IMG/VR virus record: IMGVR_UViG_3300044837_000097
Location: 1 to 64,000 of that record
Strand: one strand, 5' to 3'
Length of the DNA: 64,000 nt
From: a virus
Positions 47,647 through 55,910 of this stretch are shown piece after piece. Both the position numbers and the translations under genes were made by a program. Each line of letters begins with the position of its first letter. Position 1 is the first letter of the stretch. The notes beneath the pieces were generated by a model, which was given only the letters and a program-made list of their open reading frames with translations, was not told where the DNA came from and made no database searches.

Positions 47647-48393
47647 ATGAGAGTAGTAGCGGTCCCAGCAGCGAATAGACCGGAACTTCTGGCCTTGACG
47701 CTGGAACGCTTGTCTCAGTCAAACAACCTGCCCGAGGTCCACATTTATGCGGACTCGGTTTCAGAATCCCGCCTCCGAGAGTTCGAGGTCGTTCGCGACC
47801 TTTATCTCCCGGAGGCTTTTTTGTTTCACGCCCGCTCTCACGTTCCGGCGATTTCCGGCGCTTGGAATATCTTGAACTGTTTGAAGGACGCCGCTCGGTG
47901 GGCGAATGAGGTTTACTTGGTGGAGGAAGACGTGCTGGTCTTTTCGAACTTCTTCGATTGGCACGCAACTCAGACCTCAGACATTTCTTGCGGACGAATT
48001 ATGCCGAGATACCCAGACTTCAAGCTGTACACGAACCCGGGGAGCCGCTTCTCTCGTTGCGCGCTCGATGCTTTGGTGCCGCACGTTTGTGACGAGTATT
48101 ACCGCGATACAGACGCTTACTGCGATAAAGTGAAGCCGGGGGTCCACATTTCCACGCTAGATGATGGGCTGATTCGCCGAGTGGTCGCTGCGGAGAATTT
48201 AACGGTGACGTTCCCGCCGTCTCCGGTCTGCGCTCACGTTGGATTTCGTTGGCTTGGTCGATTGGACATTTACCAAATCCCGGACGGGACGTTGGAGGAA
48301 AGAATTGAGAGGGTCCGCGAGTTGGTCGCAAACCCCCCGAATAAAGAACGTTACGCGAGAGATTGGGAGCCTTTTACGGTTGGACCCCGATGA
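47647..48393 (+). CDS. Glycosyltransferase, GT-A type
   Basis: 248 residues. Opens with a Rossmann-like strand (MRVVAVPAANRPELLALTLERL), a variant acidic metal site in VYLVEEDVLV near 98, and DTDAY near 158. This fits a GT2-like transferase that modifies glycan or DNA. The 3' end overlaps a leftward gene by 43 bp. Confidence 0.72.
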   Translation: MRVVAVPAANRPELLALTLERLSQSNNLPEVHIYADSVSESRLREFEVVRDLYLPEAFLFHARSHVPAISGAWNILNCLKDAARWANEVYLVEEDVLVFSNFFDWHATQTSDISCGRIMPRYPDFKLYTNPGSRFSRCALDALVPHVCDEYYRDTDAYCDKVKPGVHISTLDDGLIRRVVAAENLTVTFPPSPVCAHVGFRWLGRLDIYQIPDGTLEERIERVRELVANPPNKERYARDWEPFTVGPR

Positions 48394-48728
48394 TTCCCCA
48401 ATCGTTGACTCTTCCCGCATCCGTTCAAAAAGAACATCCCAAGCAGCGCGAAGAATAGAAATAGTCCGAGCGCCAGTTTACCCTTAGTAGTTTCGCATTT
48501 CATACATAGCTCGCGAGATTCGTTGTACGTGGTAAACGCTCCACATTTCTTGCACTGCGGCCAATCGACTTCGACCCTCCCGTACTCCGGGCACGGCAGC
48601 ACGCTCAACGCTCCCCAATTCAATACCGGACTAGAACGCCCCAATGCTTTGAGTTCCGCCGCTCGGATGCGCGGGTTATGTTCGTGATAGAACGACTGGC
48701 CCGGGTAATCTTCAATGGTAGATTTCAT
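48351..48728 (-). CDS. Zinc-ribbon membrane protein
   Basis: 125 residues. CKKCG...CMKC near 59-78 forms a zinc ribbon, then one transmembrane helix (LALGLFLFFALLGMFFLNG). Last gene of the leftward arm; its end overlaps the rightward glycosyltransferase gene on the other strand. Confidence 0.65.
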   Translation of the reverse strand: MKSTIEDYPGQSFYHEHNPRIRAAELKALGRSSPVLNWGALSVLPCPEYGRVEVDWPQCKKCGAFTTYNESRELCMKCETTKGKLALGLFLFFALLGMFFLNGCGKSQRLGNHRGPTVKGSQSLA

Positions 48729-48900
48729 GGACGATTATCACCTTGGTTGGATAATGATTGACGGACGGCCCACACCTGCACTGCAAAGACAGTTCGTGGC
48801 CCTTCATCAGGTAGCCCTCGATTGCCGGAGCGACGTGGACCGCGCTGTTCGCGTCGTGGAATGTTTTCCACTGGATGTGGGGGATGTCTTTACCCGGCAT
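48712..48900 (-). CDS. Small unknown protein
   Basis: 62 residues with a QCRCGP pair near 40 and VIIVHEIYH at the end. Overlaps its neighbours by 17 and 11 bp as in a tightly packed phage operon. Confidence 0.58.
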   Translation of the reverse strand: MPGKDIPHIQWKTFHDANSAVHVAPAIEGYLMKGHELSLQCRCGPSVNHYPTKVIIVHEIYH

Positions 48901-49078
48901 TTTTCTTCTCCACGAATCGGCAGAACACCACGCCGTAAAAACGGTCGTTATCTTTGGTCAAGTTCACCGAGACGACCTCTTGGTTCTCGCTATCCTCAAT
49001 CAGTTCCAACTCCCCTTCCATACGTCTGACGATGGAGTGGAATTCTTTATCAACATATTTGAACGAGTGGATTATCAT
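48890..49078 (-). CDS. Small unknown protein
   Basis: 62 residues from the ATG that overlaps the NAMPT stop (ATGA). Sequence MIIHSFKYVDKEFHSIV, then an acidic middle and beta strands (VVSVNLTKDNDRFYGVVF). Coupled to the NAD gene pair and perhaps related in function. Confidence 0.62.
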   Translation of the reverse strand: MIIHSFKYVDKEFHSIVRRMEGELELIEDSENQEVVSVNLTKDNDRFYGVVFCRFVEKKNAG

Positions 49079-50634
49079 GCTTGCCCTCTCACGCGCTGGC
49101 GGATTGCATCGAAGGTATCGTCCAACAGCAGCGCGCCATTGAAGACCTTCTTGAAGACAGTGTCGCACTCGAACCCGTCCAAGAGGCGCGGGTCCAGAGT
49201 TTCGACGACCTCAATCTGGTCGTCGCGCTCCGGGTTGAAGACGGCTACCGGTATGCCACGGTGCGATTTCTTGTGCGCGTTGTCGGTGACCGGGTCTTTG
49301 AAGATTGCCTCCACGCGGGGAACGCATTCGTACCCGGTTCCGTTCTCGTCGGTAATAATCCAACGCTCAATCGCCGTTGCTTTGAAAGCGAAGTTATAAG
49401 TGTCGCGGGTCACGTATTGATATGTGTACGAGCCGATGCCGAAGACGAAGTTGTACGGGTGAAATTCTTTCTTCGCTGCGCGAGTGAGAATTTGGTCGGC
49501 TCTATCCACGGTAATCGAATCGCCGTAAATGAGTCCCGCTTTATTAATCATCTTCAAAAAATTCGTGGTGTAAGCCGCTCTGGTGTAACCAAGGGCAGCA
49601 GACAGTAGATGCGCCGCTCCGTGCCATTCAGGTGAATACGGAACAGCGTTGTCGTCACCCGTAAGAATCTTCACCGGGTCGCCGCTGTCAGGACGGATGA
49701 CAACTTTACCATCGCGGGCAAGGATGCTGTCTTTTAAACTGGGGATGATTTCGGTTAAAACCTTCCAAAGGTCCCAAGTGTCCGAGACGATGGAGACGAT
49801 GCCGTTCGGATACACGTCCTCAATCAGACGGCGGAACGTTTCGCGCTCCGATTCCTTCGACCCGGCGCACATCACGCTGTGCTCCGTGGCCGGAACCGAG
49901 CCGCCACACGAAAGATTGGCATGGTAGTATTTCTTCGCATCCAGAATCGCCGGGAGCGTGTCGGTGCCGTTGAACGAGAGCAAGTGCCCCATACCACTTA
50001 GCACCGCGCTGTCGAATCCGCTGAGTCCACGGTAAGAGAAGTCGTGGCCTTGCCAGTCGATGAAGCTGAGGTCGGTCTCCCCGGCTGCCTTCGCGTGCTT
50101 TTTGAAGAGGCGACGATAACGAAGCGCCGTGGAAGCTGAGGTGCACGCGTGCCAGAGGCTGTTGGAGCACATCGTCTCGATGTAATTCGGGAGCCAGAAG
50201 GCCCAATCTTGGTTGTTCACAATGACCATCGCGGGAACTCCGAGCGGGACATACGTGCCCTCCGGTACCGCATAAATGTCGAGCGGGAGTGAGCCGTGGT
50301 CGAACAACTGCTTGATGTGGTCCACACGGGCATCGACACCGAGCGTGGCCTTCATCACTTTCTTGTACTCGCGCTCCACATCGACCCACTCCCGGTCAAA
50401 GAAATAGTCGTTGAACTGTTGAATCAGCACTCGCTTGATGAAGCGTTGAAGACCGAAAAAGATAACTCCGGTCTCGCCTTCCACACGAGTACTACGAGGC
50501 GTGAAGTTCACCCAGATTTTCTTGATGCCCTTCGGATACTGGTCAACGTGTCCGAACTTGTAAAAGTCGATGAGGAAAATCGGGTTCGTATCGTCCCACC
50601 ATGCTTCGCCTTTGAAGTCTGTGTAGTCGCCCAT
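49075..50634 (-). CDS. nadV: Nicotinamide phosphoribosyltransferase-like (Nampt/Namat)
   Basis: 519 residues, full length for the family. NPIFLIDFYKFGHVDQYP at the start, YKFGH being the family hallmark. Central FIDWQGHDFSYRGLSG; SCGGSVPATEHSVM with the conserved active-site Glu-His; VSDTWDLWK; VIRPDSGDP (phosphate-binding Arg/Asp); GLIYGDSIT near the end. It joins nicotinamide to PRPP, or to ADP-ribose pyrophosphate if this is Namat of NARP1. GAGGTGAGAG precedes the ATG. Confidence 0.9.
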   Translation of the reverse strand: MGDYTDFKGEAWWDDTNPIFLIDFYKFGHVDQYPKGIKKIWVNFTPRSTRVEGETGVIFFGLQRFIKRVLIQQFNDYFFDREWVDVEREYKKVMKATLGVDARVDHIKQLFDHGSLPLDIYAVPEGTYVPLGVPAMVIVNNQDWAFWLPNYIETMCSNSLWHACTSASTALRYRRLFKKHAKAAGETDLSFIDWQGHDFSYRGLSGFDSAVLSGMGHLLSFNGTDTLPAILDAKKYYHANLSCGGSVPATEHSVMCAGSKESERETFRRLIEDVYPNGIVSIVSDTWDLWKVLTEIIPSLKDSILARDGKVVIRPDSGDPVKILTGDDNAVPYSPEWHGAAHLLSAALGYTRAAYTTNFLKMINKAGLIYGDSITVDRADQILTRAAKKEFHPYNFVFGIGSYTYQYVTRDTYNFAFKATAIERWIITDENGTGYECVPRVEAIFKDPVTDNAHKKSHRGIPVAVFNPERDDQIEVVETLDPRLLDGFECDTVFKKVFNGALLLDDTFDAIRQRVRGQA

Positions 50635-51493
50635 CTCTCACCTCGTTGAACGTGTCGTATTCCTGTCCCTTGATGCTGTAACCGGAAATGTACAACTCGG
50701 TGATTCCGCCGTCCGCCGCCAGCACTTGAGTGCCTTTGGAGAAGATACCGTGGCTGACGTACAGCGCCAGTTTTATATTCGGATTCTTTTTCTTGATGAG
50801 TTGGCCCAACCCGACGAAGGTTCCGCCGCCATCGCAGATGTCATCAATAATCAGAGCGGACTTGTAATACTTGATGCCGGAACCAATCTTGAATCCGGTC
50901 AGTTTGCCCGTCGCCGCATCTCGAATCTTGCCAGCGACCAGTACAGGCAGTTTATACTTGCTGAGGTCGTAACGCTTCGCCGCGCCAACGTCCGGGAGCA
51001 CCAGCACCAAACTCTTCTTGCCCATATCCTGAATGATTGGAAGAAGTTGGTCGGTGGGTTCATAGGTTGGCAGCACGTTCACGATACCGTACGCCCTCGC
51101 TAGTCCCGCATTGTGAGCATCGAAGGTCCATACGCTAGTGAACTCCAACGCCTCGATAAATTTCATGAAGATTCCGAAACCGTGAGAGTCGCCATCCACG
51201 AAGCGGCGGTCAGCGCGGGCGTACGGCAGATATGGAAGAAAAAGACTACGCTCTCGAAACAGTCGGCCCTTCGTTTTAAACGCGGTGTACTGAATCGCGT
51301 CGTTCAGTTGCGCGAGTTCAATCACATCCGGGATGGGATTGGCGACGATTTCGTACGCGTCCACGCCGTCCTTCAAAACCGCTGCGATGCCGTTCGCAGT
51401 CAAGCGGGTCTGGATTTCCCCAGCCGGATACTTGATGACCTCATACAACTTGCCTCGGTCATCAGGAATGTTGAATTTCATTTTCATTCTCAT
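50543..51493 (-). CDS. Ribose-phosphate pyrophosphokinase-like (Prs/Adps)
   Basis: 316 residues. Prs hallmarks: LPYLPYARADRRF near 87-99, FDAHN, and the PRPP-binding loop IIDDICDGGGTF near 215. It transfers pyrophosphate from ATP to ribose-5-phosphate, or to ADP-ribose if it is the Adps enzyme of NARP1. The frame ends inside the NAMPT gene (92-bp overlap), so the last 30 residues are family-atypical. Several ATGs at the start follow AAAGGAAAAG. Confidence 0.85.
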   Translation of the reverse strand: MRMKMKFNIPDDRGKLYEVIKYPAGEIQTRLTANGIAAVLKDGVDAYEIVANPIPDVIELAQLNDAIQYTAFKTKGRLFRERSLFLPYLPYARADRRFVDGDSHGFGIFMKFIEALEFTSVWTFDAHNAGLARAYGIVNVLPTYEPTDQLLPIIQDMGKKSLVLVLPDVGAAKRYDLSKYKLPVLVAGKIRDAATGKLTGFKIGSGIKYYKSALIIDDICDGGGTFVGLGQLIKKKNPNIKLALYVSHGIFSKGTQVLAADGGITELYISGYSIKGQEYDTFNEVRDGRLHRLQRRSMVGRYEPDFPHRLLQVRTR

Positions 51494-51541
51494 TTTCTTT
51501 TCCTTTGATTTTCAACCACGCGATAAATTCCAGCGCGGCCT

Positions 51542-51922
51542 TTAACCCTCGTGTTTTTCTTCCGGGTCCTTAAAACCCATCCGCTTCGCAGTCTTCCGGC
51601 ACTTCGCCATCGTCTCCTCGTACGCCTTTATCGGGCAGTAATACTTATTGAAGTGAACTTCCCACCAACCCAAATCCGAATCGTGGACCACGAAGTAGCC
51701 AGCGCCGTTGCCCGTCTTGATGACCGCGACGTAAACCGCGTCTCGGCCTGCATAGCTCATATTCTCGATAATCCGCCACGCTTGCATCATCGCCGCGCCA
51801 TCTTCCCAGCGATACAATTCATTCAACTCGCCGTTGGCATAATCGTAGAGGATGCCGCCCCATTCGTACGGCGCGAGATAGTTATACAACCGCGCCCAAA
51901 GCTGGATGAGCCAGCGTTTCAC
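51542..51922 (-). CDS. Unknown protein
   Basis: 126 residues from a GTG that overlaps the upstream stop (GTGA) and follows GAGGAAGG. Trp/Tyr-rich start (KRWLIQLWARLYNYLAPYEWGG), beta-rich middle, charged end. No family recognised. Confidence 0.62.
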   Translation of the reverse strand: MKRWLIQLWARLYNYLAPYEWGGILYDYANGELNELYRWEDGAAMMQAWRIIENMSYAGRDAVYVAVIKTGNGAGYFVVHDSDLGWWEVHFNKYYCPIKAYEETMAKCRKTAKRMGFKDPEEKHEG

Positions 51923-52365
51923 GATACCTTCCTCCTCGCGCGGCCAAGTTCCCAAGCGATTCGACAAAGGCGTCGAATCTCGGGACTCTTGGTCGTGTCC
52001 CACGAATTGAACCAGTCCTCGAAACGGTCAAATAGCGGCGTTGACTCCGCGCGACGTGCCTCGGATTGTAGGTCGATGATGACCTTGCCGAGCGCGCCGA
52101 TGTCAACCGGATAATACTTGCCCTCTATCCAAACGCCGAAGCCGTGAGGCGCACCGCCGACAATCTCTAAAGGCTGCGGTGCTTGGTTCACCACCTTCAA
52201 CTTGGATGCGAGAAATGCGCCCTTCTGCCTGATGGCCTCCCCGCTCTCCATCGAGACCGACGCGAACGTGTTTTTTCTAAACGTGAACAAATCAACCACT
52301 GTGCCGACCCCGGCCCAGTAGCAGTTTAGCTCTTTTGTGACTAAAACCTTGTCTCCGATGTTCAT
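51919..52365 (-). CDS. Unknown protein with SH3-like start
   Basis: 148 residues. The first 55 (GDKVLVTKE..CYWAGVGTVVDLF, FASVSMESGEAIR..GAFLASKLKVV) look like a small beta-barrel. Then VWIEGKYYPVDIGALGKVI and a helical end. The start overlaps the integrase stop (ATGA), so it is translated with it. Confidence 0.62.
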   Translation of the reverse strand: MNIGDKVLVTKELNCYWAGVGTVVDLFTFRKNTFASVSMESGEAIRQKGAFLASKLKVVNQAPQPLEIVGGAPHGFGVWIEGKYYPVDIGALGKVIIDLQSEARRAESTPLFDRFEDWFNSWDTTKSPEIRRLCRIAWELGRARRKVS

Positions 52366-53240
52366 AGTTGAAACCCCAGTCCGGCTTTTTCAGACCAATC
52401 TTTGCGTGCAGCGATTTCGTTGCCGACCTTCGTATATCGAGCGGTGACATCTTTTCCGGCGTGACCCGCCCAAAACTTAATAAGAGATTCCGGCACGCTG
52501 GCGAGTTCGAGGTGCGTGATACGGAAGCGGCGTAGCGCATGAAAGCCTTCGATGCCGAGCGCCTTGAACTTGCGGCGATACGTGCTCTCTGAATCGGGGA
52601 ACATTGGGCCTTCCAAATTCGCGAATTGCGAACGCAGAAGGGCGTTGACTTCCGGGTGCAGGTCCACGGTGCGTTTCCCGGCCTTGGTCTTGGGTGCGGG
52701 CTGAAATGTGCCCATAACGAGGGTCCCAGAGACCGTAATCGACCCTTGTATGGGGTCCCAGACGTTCCCTTGCCCGATAGCCAGCGTCTCTCCGATTCTA
52801 AGGCCCGTGGAGGCTAGGATGGCTACCAAGGCTTGGATAGAGCCGTTTGTCGTTTCTAGGGCATTCTGGAGCGTTTGGGAAGCCGTTATGGGGGCCTTCT
52901 GGGTGTCCGGGTCCACCTTTGGGGCCTTGATGAAGTCCGAGTTCCAAACCACCGGGTGGAGGCAGTTGCCGCGCGAATCCACCGCGCTCTTGACAATCTG
53001 CTTTACAAGGGTGACCGCCAAGCTTATCGTGGCGGGACTGAGTTCAGCCTCCGCGAGACGGCTGACCAGCGACTTAGCGGTCTTGTTGTCCACCTCCGCA
53101 AGGTCCAACCCACCGATGGCGGGAAGGATGCGGCGGTCCAGAAGAGAACGATAAACGTGGAGGGTATTGGGACGTGCGGCCCCCGCGATGTCGGCAATAT
53201 ACGCCTCGGCTTGTTCTGCAAACGTCAATGCGCTCTCCAT
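52362..53240 (-). CDS. int: Tyrosine recombinase (phage integrase)
   Basis: 292 residues. N-terminal SAM-like core-binding domain (about 5-90). Catalytic residues: Arg148 in STGLRIGE, a Lys near 186, His234 and Arg237 in HALRR, His260 in WAGHAG, nucleophile Tyr269 in TARYTK. It would integrate the genome or resolve multimers. Its promoter ends only a few bases before the ATG, so the message is probably leaderless. Confidence 0.92.
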   Translation of the reverse strand: MESALTFAEQAEAYIADIAGAARPNTLHVYRSLLDRRILPAIGGLDLAEVDNKTAKSLVSRLAEAELSPATISLAVTLVKQIVKSAVDSRGNCLHPVVWNSDFIKAPKVDPDTQKAPITASQTLQNALETTNGSIQALVAILASTGLRIGETLAIGQGNVWDPIQGSITVSGTLVMGTFQPAPKTKAGKRTVDLHPEVNALLRSQFANLEGPMFPDSESTYRRKFKALGIEGFHALRRFRITHLELASVPESLIKFWAGHAGKDVTARYTKVGNEIAARKDWSEKAGLGFQL

Positions 53241-53246
53241 GACGAG

Positions 53247-53275
53247 AGTGTCTCAAAGTTTCCGACTTTTGTCAA
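53247..53275 (-). promoter_or_regulatory. Promoter of the integrase gene
   Basis: On the minus strand TTGACA, 17 bp, GACACT, then six bases to the ATG. No ribosome binding site fits in between. Confidence 0.7.
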
Positions 53276-53509
53276 GAACTATTTTCGGTATTTATTATAG
53301 CTCCCGTATTTTACGGGCAAACCACGGCTTTCTAAAATTTCAATTGTCCTTTATGGGCAGTTTTTGCATCCAACTCAACAAGCTCCGCGCGTAAATTCTC
53401 GTCCATTGGTTCCGGGCATGTAAACTCCCCGGCTGGTGCGCGTTGCCACGTTACGCCGCCCCGACTGCCGCTTTTAAGCGGTAGAATGTCCGAAACATTT
53501 CACTTCTTC
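53276..53509. other. Intergenic region beside the integrase
   Basis: Contains the hairpin CCCGTA-TTT-TACGGG (53293-53307) and a minus-strand open frame (53332 to about 53450; WQRAPAGEF...CPEPMDENLRAELVE...) that reads like protein but has no start codon. A phage attachment site could lie here; none is identifiable from one sequence. Confidence 0.4.
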
Positions 53510-53689
53510 TCATCGTCTCGCTCCCGGGCACTCTTTCAATCCGCACGAGTAGTCCGTGGGCGACTTGGCGCATATGTCGCCACAGTCGCACGGCCTCGGG
53601 TCGTGCTGTCGTCGAATCAAAGAGAAGACGACGAGGAACAACACCGCGAAGATGTACATCCCAATCCGGTAGTAGTATCCCGGCTTCAC
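53510..53689 (-). CDS. Small membrane protein with Cys tail
   Basis: 59 residues from GTG overlapping the upstream stop. One transmembrane helix (IGMYIFAVLFLVVFSLI), then a Cys-rich tail (CDCGDICAKSPTDYSCGL). Function unknown. Confidence 0.58.
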   Translation of the reverse strand: MKPGYYYRIGMYIFAVLFLVVFSLIRRQHDPRPCDCGDICAKSPTDYSCGLKECPGARR

Positions 53690-53880
53690 TCTTTTTCAGC
53701 CGAGTGAATCAACAGAACGCCCGCGCCCAAAATAAACAGAAGGGCGTAAGCGAGCAACACATCGGGATTGTGGATTTGAGGCTCGTTAGTTCTGCCGATA
53801 GCAAGGCCAAGCGAGACCAGTGTGCCGAAAAACCCGACCAACGCAAACACTGCACCGAAGATTGCTTTTGCTAGTTTCAT
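53686..53880 (-). CDS. Two-span small membrane protein
   Basis: 64 residues, two hydrophobic helices (about 5-28 and 40-58, LLAYALLFILGAGVLLI). Chained by 4-bp overlaps to genes on both sides. Lysis-accessory or superinfection role possible, not shown. Confidence 0.65.
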   Translation of the reverse strand: MKLAKAIFGAVFALVGFFGTLVSLGLAIGRTNEPQIHNPDVLLAYALLFILGAGVLLIHSAEKE

Positions 53881-54053
53881 TTTCCCCTCGCATTCTGATT
53901 CAAAATTTCGATGTCATTCAAATGTTTTGCTTTCTCTTCCTGCTTCTTTTTCTGCTGTCTTTCTTCTGCGTCCTGAATGCTGAGTTCTAGATTGGGGTAA
54001 TAAGCGCCGAACAAAACTCTATTGATGACATCTAATTCACTAATTCTGGGCAT
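53877..54053 (-). CDS. Small coiled-coil protein
   Basis: 58 residues: MPRISELDVINRVLFGAYYP, then a Gln/Lys/Glu-rich helix. Start and stop overlap neighbouring genes (TGATG and ATGA). Confidence 0.62.
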   Translation of the reverse strand: MPRISELDVINRVLFGAYYPNLELSIQDAEERQQKKKQEEKAKHLNDIEILNQNARGK

Positions 54054-54538
54054 CAATGCACCGCCTCAAAATAGTTGTCAATCAGAACTTGCCGGAACGC
54101 GCCTTGCATATCGAGTTGAATCATGCACGAGCGCCAGTAGCGCCCGTGGTCGATGGGTTCCCCGTCCAAGGTGACATCCTCGCCCCACGTCTTGACGTGG
54201 CACATTTCGTGCAGCATGGTGAGTTGTCCGGTTCGAGCGGCGACTACGGAGGTCTCATTGAAATGAATGATGAAGCTGCCGTCCGACATCTTCATCGTGC
54301 TGGCCATCCACTTCGGATTCGTCTCCAACATGTCGATGACCAGAACTTGAGGGAGTTTCTTTCCAAAGTATCCAACGTTATAGACCTCGTACAAACTTTG
54401 CATGTACGCAGCGTCCACTACTCCATTGGCGTTGGCTGTGGCCCGGACAGGAACGAGGTGTTCCTGCCCGCAGCCGAACAACCACGAACAAAGAACCGCC
54501 AGAGCTATCGTGAGCAGAACTTTTGTTCGAGTAGACAT
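54053..54538 (-). CDS. SprT-like metalloprotease lipoprotein
   Basis: 161 residues. Lipoprotein signal peptide (LTIALAVLCSWLFGCG, lipobox LFGC). SprT-like zinc site: MLHEMCHV near 118-125 and a third ligand in IDHGRYWRSCM. It would be anchored in the inner or outer membrane. SprT domains are usually intracellular, so an exported one is odd. Confidence 0.7.
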   Translation of the reverse strand: MSTRTKVLLTIALAVLCSWLFGCGQEHLVPVRATANANGVVDAAYMQSLYEVYNVGYFGKKLPQVLVIDMLETNPKWMASTMKMSDGSFIIHFNETSVVAARTGQLTMLHEMCHVKTWGEDVTLDGEPIDHGRYWRSCMIQLDMQGAFRQVLIDNYFEAVH

Positions 54539-54539
54539 G

Positions 54540-54875
54540 TTAGTAGCGGCCTCCCGAGTTAGCCCAATACAGAACCTTTGAGCCGACTGGCAGGTGGCGG
54601 TTGGAACTGGTGGACTGGATGAAGATTTCCCAGTCACCGTGGTCCCCCGGAGACAGTTTAATCGTGCCTTGCGTCGGCAAGCCGAGCAAGTCGCGAGCAC
54701 TCTGTCCGGCGTAAACTGCGCCGTCCCTGCGGTTGCGAATCACAATCAGCTTCGAGGCTTGAACGGCCTTCTCGGTCTTCACCAACTCGTAGAATGCGGA
54801 GCCGCGCTGATACGCCGTGCGCGTCTTCTTTTCCACAAACGGCCCGATTTCAACGACACGATACCCGTTACTCAA
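54540..54875 (-). CDS. Unknown protein
   Basis: 111 residues from TTG with GGAG 8-9 bp upstream. Beta-rich: YRVVEIGPFVEKK, SKLIVIRNRRDGAVYAGQSA, GDWEIFIQSTSSN. Ends one base before the lipoprotein gene start. Confidence 0.55.
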   Translation of the reverse strand: MSNGYRVVEIGPFVEKKTRTAYQRGSAFYELVKTEKAVQASKLIVIRNRRDGAVYAGQSARDLLGLPTQGTIKLSPGDHGDWEIFIQSTSSNRHLPVGSKVLYWANSGGRY

Positions 54876-55017
54876 GGTTGTTTCTCCATGTGTTGAATTT
54901 TTCGTCGATACTGGCCCTCTCCGCTCGGATTTGTTCGATGCGCTCAACGATGCGCGCCGGGTCAACTTGTTGCTCCCCCGCCCGGAAGGGTATGGGAAGC
55001 AGAATTTTATTGTCCAA
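54868..55017 (-). CDS. Small unknown protein
   Basis: 49 residues from TTG (ACGGAG upstream): MDNKILLPIPFRAGEQQV, then a charged helix. It overlaps genes on both sides, consistent with this tightly packed operon. Confidence 0.5.
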   Translation of the reverse strand: MDNKILLPIPFRAGEQQVDPARIVERIEQIRAERASIDEKFNTWRNNLE

Positions 55018-55102
55018 AGTGGACTCCGTTAAGGAACCAGAGGGCCAGAATCATCAGCGCCAGCAAGGACATCCCCACCGTCGTCGTTATCAGTCTCGCC
55101 AT
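55007..55102 (-). CDS. 31-residue membrane peptide
   Basis: MARLITTTVGMSLLALMILA with a short tail ending NGVHFGQ, one hydrophobic helix. It lies in another frame over the 3' end of the next gene. Weak ribosome binding site. Confidence 0.4.
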   Translation of the reverse strand: MARLITTTVGMSLLALMILALWFLNGVHFGQ

Positions 55103-55394
55103 CCTCGTCCAATCGAATGATGTCTGCATGTTCATACAGGTTACCCTCGCCCGTTGTAATTGTCAAGTCCAAAACCGTGCCCAGTTGAATCTCTGGGTTC
55201 GACAAGATGTCGGAGTCGGCGGGCAGGACCGTGCCCACTGGCTTGATAAGAATCTCTTCGTACGTATCCGGGTGCTGGCGCAGAACTTCCGCCTCCACCA
55301 CATTGTAGCGGTTCGGGAGCGTCTCGTCCGGCTTCAAAACCACGCGGGCGTTTTTGATGGTGTGCCCGTGACCGGGGATGTATCCGACTATCAC
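55029..55394 (-). CDS. Unknown protein
   Basis: 121 residues, beta-rich first half (MIVGYIPGHGHTIKNARVVL), acidic C-terminus (RLDEDGETDNDDGGD). Start overlaps the upstream stop by 4 bp. An internal minus-strand promoter lies at 55138. Confidence 0.6.
   Translation of the reverse strand: MIVGYIPGHGHTIKNARVVLKPDETLPNRYNVVEAEVLRQHPDTYEEILIKPVGTVLPADSDILSNPEIQLGTVLDLTITTGEGNLYEHADIIRLDEDGETDNDDGGDVLAGADDSGPLVP
55138..55166 (-). promoter_or_regulatory. Promoter inside a gene, leftward
   Basis: Minus strand TTGACA, 17 bp, TAACCT. It would feed the small genes from 55102 leftward. Confidence 0.55.
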
Positions 55395-55579
55395 TCGCTC
55401 ACCGTCACGATGAGCTTGTCCGATAAATTGTAAGGAACCGAAACCTGTTCAAAAATCTCCGCGAGCCATCGAGTCTTCTCGCCCGTTTGCAGGATGGTGA
55501 TGTCGTAGAAGCCACCGCCCTCGGACTTGGTGGCCTCCACGACAATCCCGTTGATAAGATATTTGGCCGGGTTGTTCAT
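55391..55579 (-). CDS. Small unknown protein
   Basis: 62 residues, MNNPAKYLINGIVVEATKSE, beta-rich (FYDITILQTGEKTRWLAEIFEQ). The start directly follows the stop of the band-7 remnant. Confidence 0.6.
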   Translation of the reverse strand: MNNPAKYLINGIVVEATKSEGGGFYDITILQTGEKTRWLAEIFEQVSVPYNLSDKLIVTVSE

Positions 55580-55910
55580 TTATTCGTTGTCCTTCTTCTC
55601 GTCTTGCGCCTGTTTTTCTTTGCGTTCATGGATAGCATTACGGACTTCCACGGCCTTTGCTTCGCGCCGACATCAAGTCGAGATTAGCAAGAAAACCCCC
55701 GCCTGCTCCATCGACCATCATAGTTGGGAGTTCGCCATCCCATTTGTCGTGCATCAACTCGATGGTGCGGAGTTGTAGCAGTTCGGGCGTGATGTTCCCG
55801 ACCTGTAAACGCTGCGCTTCTGCTTTCGCCTTCGCGACGATGAGGTTAGATTCCGCCTCGCCTTTCGCATTTGCAATACGCGCATTGGCTTCGCCTTCCG
55901 CCTTGGCCGC
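55580..55910 (-). pseudogene. Remnant of a band-7/SPFH protein gene
   Basis: Encodes AKAEGEANARIANAKGEAES..., TPELLQLRTIELMHDKWDGE and LPTMMVDGAG, the helical C-terminal part of prohibitin-like band-7 proteins. The membrane and SPFH parts are absent, an in-frame TAG precedes it, and the last stretch (EVRNAIHERKEKQAQDEK) continues only after a frameshift near 55670. Probably inactive. Confidence 0.65.

Noticed and set aside
51494-51541. Open minus-strand frame (AALEFIAWLKIKGKENEN) over the Prs start
   Set aside because: No start codon and no ribosome binding site. The repeated ENEN arises from the ATGAGAATGAAA start region.
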